From a bacterium UBP2_UBA4780 (GTDB lineage: Bacteria > Edwardsbacteria > AC1 > EtOH8), in the NCBI GenBank assembly GCA_002403115.1, contig DHHE01000001.1, positions 5,511 to 15,438 on the forward strand: a DNA stretch of 9,928 nt. Reading direction: 5' to 3'. Below, in pieces: positions 1 to 7,634 of this stretch (positions are counted from its first letter, which is position 1; each line of letters opens with the position of its first letter). The translations under genes were made by a program, and so were the position numbers. A model generated the notes under the pieces. That model was not told where the DNA came from. It searched no databases and saw only the letters and a program-made list of their open reading frames with translations.

Positions 1-1853
1 CCGCGGCCGGCCATGTTGGTGGCGATGGTCACCGCCCCGGCCTGCCCGGCCAGGGAGACGATCTCGGCCTCCCTCTGGTGGTGCTTGGCGTTGAGCACCG
101 AGTGGCGGATACCCTTCCGGGCCAGCATCCGCGACAGCGTCTCCGACACCTCCACCGACACCGTGCCCACCAGTATCGGCCGCCCCTTGGCGTTCAGCTC
201 GGCGATCTCCTCGATGACCGCGTTGTACTTCTCCCGCTTGGTGCGGTAGATGACGTCCTGGCAGTCGCTGCGGCGCACCGGGCGGTTGGTGGGTATGGCC
301 ACCACCTCCAGCTTGTAGATCTGGTAGAACTCGCCGGCCTCGGTCTCGGCGGTGCCGGTCATGCCCCCCAGCTTGGAATAGAGGCGGAAGTAGTTCTGGA
401 TGGAGATGGTGGCCAGGGTCTGGGTCTCCCGCTCGATGGTCACCCCCTCCTTGGCCTCCAGGGCCTGGTGCAGGCCGTCGGAGTAGCGCCGCCCGGGCAT
501 CAGCCTCCCGGTGAACTCGTCGACGATCAGCACCTTGTTGTCCGAGACCACGTAGTCCACGTCCTTCTCGAACAGGGAGTAGGCCCGCAGCAGCTGGGCG
601 ATGTTCTGGTTCTTCTCCGAGCGCTCGGTGAACAGCGACTCCAGGGCCTGCTTGCGCTCCACCTTCTGTTCCGGGGGCAGGGACTCGTCGCTGTCGATGC
701 GGTGCATCTCCTCCAGCAGGTCGGGGATGACGAACAGCTCGGGGTCCTTGGGCGAAAGCGCCTGGCGCCCCTTCTCGGTCAGGTCCACCACGTTTGACCG
801 TTCGTCGATGGAGTAGAAAAGGTCCTCGTCCAGCTGGTGCAGCTTCTTGTCGCGGATGTACTCGGTCTCGGTCTGCTGCATCAGCCCCTTGTGGCCCCCA
901 TCCTTCAGCAGCTTCAGCAGCTTGTTGTTCTTGGGCGCCCCGCGGCGGGCCTGCAGCAGCTTGATCCCGGCCTGCTGCTCGCCCCCCTCGGCCAGCAGCT
1001 TCTCGGCCTCGGCCGCCAGGCGGTTGACCAGCAGCGTCTGGGCGTCCACCAGCCTGGCCACCGGCCGCACCATCTCGTCGTAGCGGTGGGTGGAGTGCTC
1101 CACCGGACCGGAGATGATCAGCGGGGTCCGGGCCTCGTCGATCAGCACCGAGTCCACCTCGTCCACGATGGCGAAGCAGTGCTCCCGCTGGACGCACTGG
1201 GAGATGTCGCCGGCCATGTTGTCCCGCAGGTAGTCGAAGCCGAACTCGTTGTTGGTCCCGTAGACGACATCGCGCCGGTACATCTCCCGCCGCTCCGGGG
1301 TGCCGGGCTCGGTTTCGTCCAGACAGCCCACCGTCAGTCCCAGGAAGCGGAAGATCTCGCCCATCCACTGGCTGTCGCGCCGGGCCAGGTAGTCGTTGAC
1401 CGTCACCAGGTGGACGCCGCGGCCGGCCAGGGCGTTGAGGTAGAGGGGGAAGATCGCCACCAGGGTCTTGCCCTCGCCGGTGGCCATCTCCGCTATCCTG
1501 CCCTGGTGCAGCACGATGCCGCCCAGCAGCTGGACGTCGAAGGGCACCATGTCCCACGTCTTCTCGATGCCCACCACCTTCCAGCTCCTGCCCAGGTTCC
1601 GGCGGCAGGCTTCCTTGACCACGGCATAGGCCTCGGGCAGCAGGTCGTCCAGGATCTCCCGGTCCTCGCGTCCCGACTGCCGTTCGCCGGCGATGTGCTG
1701 CCTGAACCCGCCGGTCCTGGCCGCCAACTGTTCGTCGGTCAAGGCCTGGAGATCCCCGGCCAGCCGGTTGATCTCCTCGACCAGCGGCCACAGCTTCCGG
1801 GCCTCACGCTGGTGCTTGCTGCCGAACAAGGAGGTAAGTATGCTTCCTATCAT
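1..1853 (-). CDS. secA: SecA preprotein translocase ATPase, C-terminus cut off by window edge
   Basis: SecA is the cytosolic motor ATPase that drives unfolded preproteins through SecYEG. Reading from an ATG at 1853-1851, the frame stays open for 617 complete codons to the left edge. The N-terminus MIGSILTSLFGSKH is typical. Walker A MATGEGKT lies at residues 123-130, the Walker B box DEVD at 231-234 followed by DEARTPLIISGP, VDEFTGR at about 444-450, and GGMTGTAETEAGEF around 496. The visible part ends in helicase motif VI (ATNMAGR, residues 611-617), so the rest of the second motor domain, the scaffold and wing domains and any C-terminal zinc motif are outside the window. About 190 residues separate IISGP from VDEFTG, clearly more than in E. 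coli SecA, and this insert reads like the extended one of Bacteroidota SecA. No clear Shine-Dalgarno precedes the start. A terminator at 1914-1934 separates it from the upstream glycosyltransferase operon. Identification is certain; the exact start is very likely. Confidence 0.98.
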   Translation of the reverse strand, partial: MIGSILTSLFGSKHQREARKLWPLVEEINRLAGDLQALTDEQLAARTGGFRQHIAGERQSGREDREILDDLLPEAYAVVKEACRRNLGRSWKVVGIEKTWDMVPFDVQLLGGIVLHQGRIAEMATGEGKTLVAIFPLYLNALAGRGVHLVTVNDYLARRDSQWMGEIFRFLGLTVGCLDETEPGTPERREMYRRDVVYGTNNEFGFDYLRDNMAGDISQCVQREHCFAIVDEVDSVLIDEARTPLIISGPVEHSTHRYDEMVRPVARLVDAQTLLVNRLAAEAEKLLAEGGEQQAGIKLLQARRGAPKNNKLLKLLKDGGHKGLMQQTETEYIRDKKLHQLDEDLFYSIDERSNVVDLTEKGRQALSPKDPELFVIPDLLEEMHRIDSDESLPPEQKVERKQALESLFTERSEKNQNIAQLLRAYSLFEKDVDYVVSDNKVLIVDEFTGRLMPGRRYSDGLHQALEAKEGVTIERETQTLATISIQNYFRLYSKLGGMTGTAETEAGEFYQIYKLEVVAIPTNRPVRRSDCQDVIYRTKREKYNAVIEEIAELNAKGRPILVGTVSVEVSETLSRMLARKGIRHSVLNAKHHQREAEIVSLAGQAGAVTIATNMAGR

Positions 1854-1864
1854 AATATCTTAAT

Positions 1865-1904
1865 AATTTAGCATAAAAATACGGGTAAATCAAGAGAAAA
1901 TCAA
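1865..1904 (-). promoter_or_regulatory. Putative secA promoter region (two overlapping candidates)
   Basis: The AT-rich gap upstream of secA holds two TTGATT hexamers on the minus strand, each 17 bases before a plausible -10. The first is TTGATT (1899-1904) with TATTTT (1876-1881). The second is TTGATT (1888-1893) with TAAATT (1865-1870). The first pair leaves a short leader of roughly 15 bases. The second would make an almost leaderless transcript. Each -10 matches TATAAT at four of six positions. Location after a terminator supports a promoter here, but which pair is used cannot be told, and an FCB-type sigma factor could prefer another sequence. Confidence 0.4.
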
Positions 1905-1913
1905 CCGGTTATG

Positions 1914-1934
1914 AAAAACCGCCCTCCGGGGCGG
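1914..1934 (-). terminator. Rho-independent terminator after the glycosyltransferase operon
   Basis: On the minus strand a perfect 6-bp GC stem (CCGCCC / GGGCGG, at 1929-1934 and 1919-1924) with a CGGA loop is followed directly by TTTTT (1918-1914). It lies 27 bases past the stop of the GT2 gene and upstream of secA, so it should end the glycan operon and make secA a separate transcript. Confidence 0.85.
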
Positions 1935-1960
1935 CTGGGGACAAAGTCCATCTGAGCGAC

Positions 1961-2797
1961 TCAGGGGAAAACGGATTGGACCATCAAGGCCGCCCACAGG
2001 TAGGCTTTCTGGAAAAGGTTCGGGGCATGGTGCCTGAGGAAATAGCGGTACAGCGACCTGCGGTGATGCTGCTCCGCCGCTGCCTTCTCCCGGGCCGAGC
2101 TGGCGCCCCATATGTGGATCAGCCGGGCCTCGGGCACGAAATCGACCCTCCAGCCGGCCAGCCGGGCGCGGCGGCAGAGGTCGATGTCCTCCATGTACAT
2201 GAAGTAGCCTTCGTCGAACAGCCCGACGGCCTCCAGCATCTCCCGGCTCAGCAGCAGGCAGACGCCTCCCAGGGCCTCCGTCCGGAGGCCGGCCGACCCG
2301 CCATCCGCCATCAGGTACCGCCGGGACCAGCGGTTGTCCGGCAGGAGCCTGGAGATCGGCGATTTCCGGGCGAACAGGATGTCGGAGTAGCCCGGCAGCC
2401 TCCGCCTGGTGGGCTGGAGGCTGCCGTCCGGGTTGAGCACCATGGGCCCGACGATGCCCGCCCCGGGATTCTTCCGGACGTGTGCGAGCAGATCGGTAAG
2501 CGCCCCGTCCAGCAGGAGCGTGTCCGGGTTGAGGACCACCGGGTATTCCCCGGACGAGGCCCGGATGCCCTGGTTGGCCGCGGCGGCGAAGCCGAGGTTC
2601 CGCCGGTTGCATATCAGCCTGGCGTCGGGATGCCTCTCCCGGAGCATTTCCCCGGTGCCGTCCCGGGAATCGTTGTCGACCACCAGCAGATCCATCCCGC
2701 CCCGCCGCCACAGCGGGTCGCCTTTGGCCGAGGCCAGGCAGCGGTCCAGCAGGCCGGCCACGTTGCGGCTGACGATTATCAGGCTGAGGTCTAGCAT
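1961..2797 (-). CDS. GT2 family glycosyltransferase (rhamnosyltransferase-like, WbbL type)
   Basis: This 278-residue GT-A fold enzyme should transfer a sugar from a nucleotide donor onto a growing surface polysaccharide or other glycan, at the cytosolic face of the membrane. The first strand LSLIIVSRN is at residues 4-12. The nucleotide-binding VVDNDSRDGT is at 39-48, the NLGFAAAANQG signature at 67-77 and LNPDT at 89-93 (the DXD-equivalent position). GGVCLLLSRE is near 177-186 and MEDIDLCRRA at 202-211, the acidic ED being the likely catalytic-base region. HIWG follows near the C-terminus. This motif set is characteristic of WbbL/rhamnosyltransferase-like GT2 proteins, but donor and acceptor cannot be read from sequence. 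No transmembrane domain is evident apart from a mildly hydrophobic tail (AYLWAALMVQSVF). The ATG at 2797 puts the first beta strand right at the N-terminus, as usual, but I see no Shine-Dalgarno. It is the last gene before the terminator at 1914-1934. Confidence 0.93.
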   Translation of the reverse strand: MLDLSLIIVSRNVAGLLDRCLASAKGDPLWRRGGMDLLVVDNDSRDGTGEMLRERHPDARLICNRRNLGFAAAANQGIRASSGEYPVVLNPDTLLLDGALTDLLAHVRKNPGAGIVGPMVLNPDGSLQPTRRRLPGYSDILFARKSPISRLLPDNRWSRRYLMADGGSAGLRTEALGGVCLLLSREMLEAVGLFDEGYFMYMEDIDLCRRARLAGWRVDFVPEARLIHIWGASSAREKAAAEQHHRRSLYRYFLRHHAPNLFQKAYLWAALMVQSVFP

Positions 2798-2825
2798 GGA
2801 AACGAGAGACAGCGCCCTCGGGCCC

Positions 2826-2906
2826 GCCGGTGGTCTCGATACGGGCGGACATCGAGTGATCCGCTATGCGGATAGTACCGAGATGGCCGCCCACTCGACC
2901 ACCGGC
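2826..2906. repeat. 81-base imperfect palindrome between two glycosyltransferase genes
   Basis: The two 39-base halves surround a TAT centre (2865-2867). The outer 10 bases are a perfect inverted pair, GCCGGTGGTC (2826-2835) and GACCACCGGC (2897-2906). The tip is ATCCGC-TAT-GCGGAT. Between them, GGGCGG...CATC in the left half matches a GGGCGG...CATC in the reverse complement of the right half with a 3-base shift, so the stem would carry internal loops. A smaller hairpin, GTCCG/CGGAC with a 6-base loop, lies alongside at 2918-2933. There is no U-tract, so it is not an ordinary terminator. It fills most of the 139-base gap between the DPM1-like and GT2 genes. Possible roles are an mRNA processing or stability element, a REP/MITE-type palindrome, or a weak transcription barrier. 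Confidence 0.6.
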
Positions 2907-2936
2907 TGAATCCCGAAGTCCGGCAATGCGGACGAA

Positions 2937-3650
2937 TCACAGCTTGCCGAACAGCCGCATCAGCTGCAGCTTCCACACCATCCAGGCCGCCTCGTAGATG
3001 ATCTTCCGGCTCATCTTGCTCTGACCCATGCGCCGCTCCTCGAAGATGATGGGCACCTCGGCCACCCGGAAGCCCTTGTAGTACGACTTGAAGTGCATCT
3101 CGATCTGGAAGGCGTAACCGTTGGAGTGGATCCGGCCCAGGTCGATGGCCTCCAGCACCGCCCGGCGGTAGCACTTGAAGCCGGCCGTCAGGTCGCGCAC
3201 CGGCACCCCGGTGATCACCCGGGCGTAGATGTTGGCGAAATAGGACAGCAGCAGCCTCTTGAGCGGCCAGTTGACCACGTTGACACCGGACAGGTAGCGG
3301 GAGCCGATCACCAGGTCCCAGTCCCTCATCTTCTCCAGGAACAGGTTGAGGGTGGACGGCGGGTGGGAGAAGTCGGCGTCCATCTCGCAGACGTAGTCGT
3401 AGCCCCGCTCCAGGGCCCACCTGAAACCGGTGACGTAGGCCGTCCCCAGCCCCATCTTGCCCGGCCGGTGGACCGCGTGGATCCTGGGGTTTTGGGCGCG
3501 CATCCGGTCGACGATGGCCCCGGTGCCGTCCGGCGAGTTGTCGTCTATCACCAGCACCTCGATCGACCGGTCCCGGGCCAGCACCTGCTCCACGATCACC
3601 GGGATGTTGTCCTTCTCGTTGTAGGTCGGGATGATCACCAGACACTTCAT
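2937..3650 (-). CDS. DPM1-like polyprenol-phosphate mannosyltransferase (GT2)
   Basis: A 237-residue GT2 enzyme of the dolichol/polyprenol-phosphate mannose synthase type. The family transfers a sugar, usually mannose from GDP-mannose, to a polyprenyl phosphate on the cytosolic side of the membrane. PTYNE lies at residues 8-12, IDDNSPDGT at 35-43, GLGTAY at 67-72, the metal/donor-binding MDADFSH at 90-96, GSRY at 116-119 and RDLTAGFKCYRR at 152-163, the last being especially typical of DPM1-like proteins. The protein ends soon after the catalytic domain (LMRLFGKL), with no C-terminal membrane or GtrA-like domain, so it is the short soluble/peripheral form. Its ATG overlaps the TGA of the YfhO-type gene upstream by four bases (ATGA, 3647-3650), indicating translational coupling. 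An AGGAAGAG ribosome-binding site lies at 3657-3664. Mannose specificity is a family expectation, not proven; glucose or GlcNAc are alternatives. Confidence 0.95.
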   Translation of the reverse strand: MKCLVIIPTYNEKDNIPVIVEQVLARDRSIEVLVIDDNSPDGTGAIVDRMRAQNPRIHAVHRPGKMGLGTAYVTGFRWALERGYDYVCEMDADFSHPPSTLNLFLEKMRDWDLVIGSRYLSGVNVVNWPLKRLLLSYFANIYARVITGVPVRDLTAGFKCYRRAVLEAIDLGRIHSNGYAFQIEMHFKSYYKGFRVAEVPIIFEERRMGQSKMSRKIIYEAAWMVWKLQLMRLFGKL

Positions 3651-6061
3651 GCTTTTCTCTTCCTGTAGATGATGCAGCCTGCTATTCCCAGGACGGCCAG
3701 CAGGGCCGTGGCCAGGCTGACGGCCCGGCCGGCCTCGAACACCCGCGATTGGTAACGGAACACGACCCGGTGGCTTCCGGCCGGGACCGGCACCGCCCGG
3801 AAGGTGTAGTTGGCCCGGTGGACCGGGGCCGGCGCGCCGTCGATCTCGGCCCGCCAGGCCGGGTACCAGTTGTCGCTCATCACCAGCAGGGCCGGCCGGT
3901 CGGTCTCCACCGATAATTCTACTACATTCGGCCGGTAGGAATCAACCTTGACCCGGCCCTGGGGATGGCCCTGGGAGACGAAGCCCGGCGGCGCCTCCTC
4001 GAGAATGGCTTTTGCCCGGGGATCGAACGCCGGCGACTTCAGCCGCTCGATGATCGCCTTATCCTCTTCGATCACCTCGTACTCCCCGACCAGCCAGGCC
4101 CGGGGCAGGGCCCCGGTATTGCGGTAGATCCTGACCCGCCCCCCGTAGCAGGTGTCGTGCAGGACGAACTGGGGGTAATCGACCGGCTGCTGCATCAGCA
4201 GGTACTTCACGTTGAGGATGTTCAGCAGCTGCGGGCTCTGCAATAGATTGTGGAAGTCCGGCAGCAGCCGCTTTGGATCGACGCCCACGAACTCGTTGTA
4301 GCGCTTCATCGGGTTGGGGTGCTCCCCGCCCACGGTCTGGATGCCGAACAGGGTCAGGTAGTTGCCCTGCTGGTGGATTTGGAGCGGCCACACCCGGTAG
4401 AGGTCCTGGTCCCCGAGCAGGGATTCCACCACCTGGTCTCTGGCGAAGAACCTCTCCGGCGGCTCCACCGTCTTCATGAACCTGGCGTCCACCCGCCACA
4501 GCTCCAGGAACACCAGGATGCCGGTTCCGACGGCCCAGGCCGGCGGTTTGATCCTCCGGTCGGCCAGCAGCCAGATCAGGCTGGAGCCGGCCAGGAACAG
4601 CAGGTAGGCGATCCAGTAGCCCTTGACCATTTCCGGGTGGCTGTTCCACAGGGCCTGCGCCCCCCAGCCCTTGGCGGCGAAGGCCGAGAGCAGGCTGGCC
4701 ATGCCGTCTCTGGCGGCGGAAAAGATCAATCCGAAAAGCAATCCGGCGCCGAGGGCGACAAGCAGGCCCCGTTTCAGCCGCGGCTTCTCCCCGCCTGACA
4801 GCAGGGACTCGGCCCCCAGGGCCGCCAGCGCGGTTACGGCGAAGGCGGCCATGTTGAAGATCATGGCCGGGCCGCGGAACTTGGACATGCCCGGCACCAG
4901 GTAGTAGACCAGGTAGTAGAGCGGGGTGAAGCCGCCGAAGGCCACGATCAGCGCGAAGGCTCCCAGGCCGCACAGGAACAGCTTGAGGCGGCGCCTTTTG
5001 CTATATATGATGCCCAGTATTGCCAGCAGGGCCGGGATGACCCCGGCGTACTCGGTGTGCAGCTTGAGGTCCCTCCGGCCCCAGTAGAGCCGGGTCGGGC
5101 CCTGGTCCGAGTCCTTGTCCAGCAGGCCGGAGAACTCGGGCCAGACCGCGTTGACCGTCTCCTCGGGCGGCATGGAATACGAGGTGGCGAAGGCGTAGCC
5201 CTTGTCCTGGCCCCGGGGCGAGAACTTCAGGTAATATTGGAGCGGCAGGGCCTGGATGGCGTACAGCCCGAATCCGACGATGAGCATCACCAGCCCCAGA
5301 CCGGCCAGCCTCAGCATCCCCCTTTTGTCCCGGCCGTCCCTCCACAGCACCCAGATCCTGGCCAGGCCGTAGAGGAACCCGGCCAGCAGCAGGTAATAGG
5401 ACATCTGGACGTGGGGCGACAGCAGGGACAGCCCGATGACCACACCTCCGGCCAGGCCCCAGACCAGCTTTTGCGTCCTGCCAGCCCGGTCGATGGTCCA
5501 GAGCAGCCAGGGCAGCAGGGCGGAGACGATGATCTTGGCGTCGTGCCCGGCGTACATCAGGCTGGCGATGGAGCCGGTGAACATGTAGGCCAGGCCCGCC
5601 AGGAACGAGGCGGCCCCGGAGAGCTTCAGGCTGCGGAGGAACAGGTAGGCGCCGGCGCCGGCCAGGACGAGGTGAAGGTAGTAGTACCAAGCGTTGAGGG
5701 TGGCCGGGTCGATGCCCAGTTTGTAGACGTACGGGGTCAGGGTGAGAAAGGGGTAGAACGAATGACCATAAGTTATCGCGTCGACCATGGGGGATCCGCC
5801 GTACAAGCGATAGTCCCATAGGGGAAACTGGTTTAAATCGTTTATCGAGCCGGCTATGTACTTGTAGGTCATGTAAGCCCCGGATACAAAATCGGAGCCG
5901 TACAGCATCGCGTTCGGAAGAAGCGCGCGGTTGAAGACAATCAACGCCAACACAGCCATCACCAGGATTGAAAACCATGGACGACCGAATACATCCGCAC
6001 CCGGAACCGCCGGACGCTGGTTTGGCGCCTGCTGACTTTTTCCGGACCTATGCTTTGGCAT
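3647..6061 (-). CDS. YfhO-family multi-spanning membrane protein, probable GT-C type glycosyltransferase
   Basis: An 804-residue integral membrane protein of the YfhO type. After a polar N-terminal tail of about 30 residues, a first membrane segment (ILVMAVLALIVFN) leads to a loop with YGSDFVSG and PLWDYRLYGGSPM, where acidic residues match the usual position of catalytic residues in GT-C enzymes. Many hydrophobic segments follow to about residue 515. A long extracytoplasmic domain comes next, with LLNILNVKYLLM near 612, LPRAWLVGEY near 651, DNWYPAWRAEIDG near 730-742 and PVPAGSHRVVFRY near 758-770, all classic YfhO-family motifs. A last membrane helix and a basic tail (IIYRKRKA) finish it. 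YfhO in Bacillus is linked to adding sugar from a polyprenyl-phosphate carrier to lipoteichoic acid; here the acceptor is unknown. The start at 6061 has a GGGAG ribosome-binding site (6068-6072) and overlaps the preceding gene by 14 bases. The family call is firm, the enzymatic role inferred. Confidence 0.92.
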   Translation of the reverse strand: MPKHRSGKSQQAPNQRPAVPGADVFGRPWFSILVMAVLALIVFNRALLPNAMLYGSDFVSGAYMTYKYIAGSINDLNQFPLWDYRLYGGSPMVDAITYGHSFYPFLTLTPYVYKLGIDPATLNAWYYYLHLVLAGAGAYLFLRSLKLSGAASFLAGLAYMFTGSIASLMYAGHDAKIIVSALLPWLLWTIDRAGRTQKLVWGLAGGVVIGLSLLSPHVQMSYYLLLAGFLYGLARIWVLWRDGRDKRGMLRLAGLGLVMLIVGFGLYAIQALPLQYYLKFSPRGQDKGYAFATSYSMPPEETVNAVWPEFSGLLDKDSDQGPTRLYWGRRDLKLHTEYAGVIPALLAILGIIYSKRRRLKLFLCGLGAFALIVAFGGFTPLYYLVYYLVPGMSKFRGPAMIFNMAAFAVTALAALGAESLLSGGEKPRLKRGLLVALGAGLLFGLIFSAARDGMASLLSAFAAKGWGAQALWNSHPEMVKGYWIAYLLFLAGSSLIWLLADRRIKPPAWAVGTGILVFLELWRVDARFMKTVEPPERFFARDQVVESLLGDQDLYRVWPLQIHQQGNYLTLFGIQTVGGEHPNPMKRYNEFVGVDPKRLLPDFHNLLQSPQLLNILNVKYLLMQQPVDYPQFVLHDTCYGGRVRIYRNTGALPRAWLVGEYEVIEEDKAIIERLKSPAFDPRAKAILEEAPPGFVSQGHPQGRVKVDSYRPNVVELSVETDRPALLVMSDNWYPAWRAEIDGAPAPVHRANYTFRAVPVPAGSHRVVFRYQSRVFEAGRAVSLATALLAVLGIAGCIIYRKRKA

Positions 6062-6977
6062 TTGACGCTCCCGGCTTGTAGAATTTAATCGATATCAGGG
6101 TCATGGCCACGTCGAACACGGTCAGCCAAATCCTGGAACCCACCGCCACGATAATGGCCAGCGGCAATGGCATCAGCCCGGAAAGCAGGTAGCTGAGCGC
6201 ACCTTCGCGGACGCCCAGACCCCCGGGCGTGACCAGGCTGATGAACCCCAGAGCATAGGCCCCGCCATACGCGCCGACGGTAGATAGCATGGCGGCCGCA
6301 GGCAGATCCGGCTGGATCGACCTCGCCAGGCACCATACTCCCGCACCCTGCATTGCCCAAGCCCCCGTATAAATCACCGCCAGGGCCACAACATTGTTGT
6401 ATGAATGGGAAACTCTGCCCTCTATCGTCTTGCCGTACTTGGGCAAGAACCGCCAGACCCGCCTGAGAATCGCCGGATGGGCCAGGACCATCAATATTGA
6501 GAACAGCGCTAGGGCCGCCAACAGGTAAAGGGCACCAGCCTTGCGATGAGCCGACAAAAAGTACAGCGTAAAAACCAATGCCGAGGCTGCCAACTGGGCG
6601 ATCATCTCCAAGACCACCCCGGTGGCGGCGGATGTTTTCGGCACTCCTTCGCGGTCGCAGAGCCAGATGCGCCCGCCCAGAGCCAGTACATGGCCGGGGA
6701 CGAATTTCGCCAGATGCGAACCGGAAATCGTCCAGAAGCACCGCGTCCAGGGCAGGTCAGAGCCCAGAGATTTCAGAATGTATCGCCAGCCGCTCACCCC
6801 CAGGATGAATGATACTGCCAGCGGCAGGTACGCCAGAAAGACCCAACGGTATTCGATCTCCAGGCGGCCCGGTTGAATTGCCTGCCAGTTAGCGGCCAGG
6901 GATCTGGCCAGGAAGTAAGCTATGGTGCCGACGACTATTGCGGCGGCTATGTTTTTCAGCAGGCGGCCGGTTTTCAT
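6048..6977 (-). CDS. Flippase-like integral membrane protein (lysylphosphatidylglycerol synthase TM region / UPF0104 family)
   Basis: A 309-residue protein of about eight hydrophobic segments, beginning right after MKTGRLLKN. It has the family's landmarks: W(R)YILKSLG after the second helix, ISGSHLAKFVPG around residue 85-96, RIWLCDREGV, and the conserved SLVTPGGLGVREGALS near 247-262. This fold is the membrane part of MprF and of archaeal AglD, and it occurs alone in many bacteria beside glycosyltransferases, where it is often called flippase-like. It lacks the soluble aminoacyl-transferase domain of MprF, so it should not make lysyl-PG. In this operon it sits between a methyltransferase (9-base gap) and the YfhO-type gene (14-base overlap), which suggests it handles a lipid-linked sugar, either flipping it or assisting transfer. 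No strong Shine-Dalgarno precedes its ATG, so coupling to the preceding stop is plausible. Family call confident; substrate unknown. Confidence 0.9.
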   Translation of the reverse strand: MKTGRLLKNIAAAIVVGTIAYFLARSLAANWQAIQPGRLEIEYRWVFLAYLPLAVSFILGVSGWRYILKSLGSDLPWTRCFWTISGSHLAKFVPGHVLALGGRIWLCDREGVPKTSAATGVVLEMIAQLAASALVFTLYFLSAHRKAGALYLLAALALFSILMVLAHPAILRRVWRFLPKYGKTIEGRVSHSYNNVVALAVIYTGAWAMQGAGVWCLARSIQPDLPAAAMLSTVGAYGGAYALGFISLVTPGGLGVREGALSYLLSGLMPLPLAIIVAVGSRIWLTVFDVAMTLISIKFYKPGASNAKA

Positions 6978-6986
6978 ATCTAACAG

Positions 6987-7598
6987 CTATTTTCTTCCCA
7001 GCAGACAGCAATAGTAGATATTCTTCCAACCCATTCCGGAAAGAAATCTTTTGACCAGGGCGTCGTTGCGGGGCCTGCCGTAATAAAAGCTTTTTACTAT
7101 ATTAATATCATGGAAGATTGCGTCCCATCTCTTTTTGGTCATCAGCCTCTCACCCAGGGATCTGGAGAGATAGAAAATAGTTGGCACGCTGAAAACAACC
7201 AGCGGCGCCACCCGAAGCTGCTCCCTGGCCAGTTTGACGATCTCCCCGTCCTCAAAATGCTCGAAGAAGCCTTGGTGGCAAACAACGTCAAAGCTGTTGT
7301 CCGGAAACGGCAATTTGAATGCGTCAGCCTCTTGCAACTCCAGTTTGCCCCTAAGCTGGTCGTTGTTTTGCTTTGCCGACACAATCACCTGGGGATCGTT
7401 GTCAACGGCCAGCACCTTGATGCCCAGGTAGGTCAGGAAGATGGAGGTCGACCCGCCGCCCGCGCCCACCTCAAGGACCTTTCCCGGGTCACGATTGATT
7501 ACCTCCTCCAGGTAGGGCATATGCGAGTAAGCATGGTCGACCAGCTCTTTGAAATCGACCTGTTTTTGGTAGACCGACGACCATTTTGGGTGAGCCAT
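6987..7598 (-). CDS. Class I SAM-dependent methyltransferase
   Basis: A 203-residue Rossmann-fold methyltransferase. Motif I reads VLEVGAGGGS (residues 41-50), and the acidic residue that binds the SAM ribose is D66 in VLAVDND. The adenine-pocket motif is EADAFKLPFPDNSFDVV (90-106), and a post-motif FFEHF follows. The stretch PFPDNSFDVV is typical of the Methyltransf_11/25 group. A region after residue 130 (VVFSVPTIFYLSRSLGERL) may be a substrate lid. The tail ends YYCCLLGRK. The substrate cannot be told; as first gene of a glycan operon it might methylate a sugar, a lipid carrier or a glycan end. The start at 7598 has GGAG (7606-7609) seven bases upstream and a near-consensus promoter 37-65 bases upstream, so the start is well supported. 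Codons are somewhat more AT-rich than in the YfhO-type gene downstream. Confidence 0.9.
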   Translation of the reverse strand: MAHPKWSSVYQKQVDFKELVDHAYSHMPYLEEVINRDPGKVLEVGAGGGSTSIFLTYLGIKVLAVDNDPQVIVSAKQNNDQLRGKLELQEADAFKLPFPDNSFDVVCHQGFFEHFEDGEIVKLAREQLRVAPLVVFSVPTIFYLSRSLGERLMTKKRWDAIFHDINIVKSFYYGRPRNDALVKRFLSGMGWKNIYYCCLLGRK

Positions 7599-7634
7599 GC
7601 TGATGCTCCGAGCTTATCTTTAATAATGGATGTT

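Noticed and set aside
78..1871. Long plus-strand open frames opposite secA
   Set aside because: They are antisense to an unmistakable secA frame, rich in low-complexity Leu/Gly/Gln/Val/His, and have no domain signature; GC-rich codons on one strand create such shadows.
1976..2909. Plus- and minus-strand open frames overlapping the GT2 gene, including a 334-codon minus-strand one (1890-2894)
   Set aside because: The overlapping minus frame is Arg/Pro/Gly-rich and lacks any motif, while the 278-codon frame has a full set of GT2 signatures; the others are antisense shadows.
6048..6977. MprF-type lysylphosphatidylglycerol synthase
   Set aside because: Only the membrane domain is present; the soluble aminoacyl-transferase domain is missing, so lipid lysylation is not supported.
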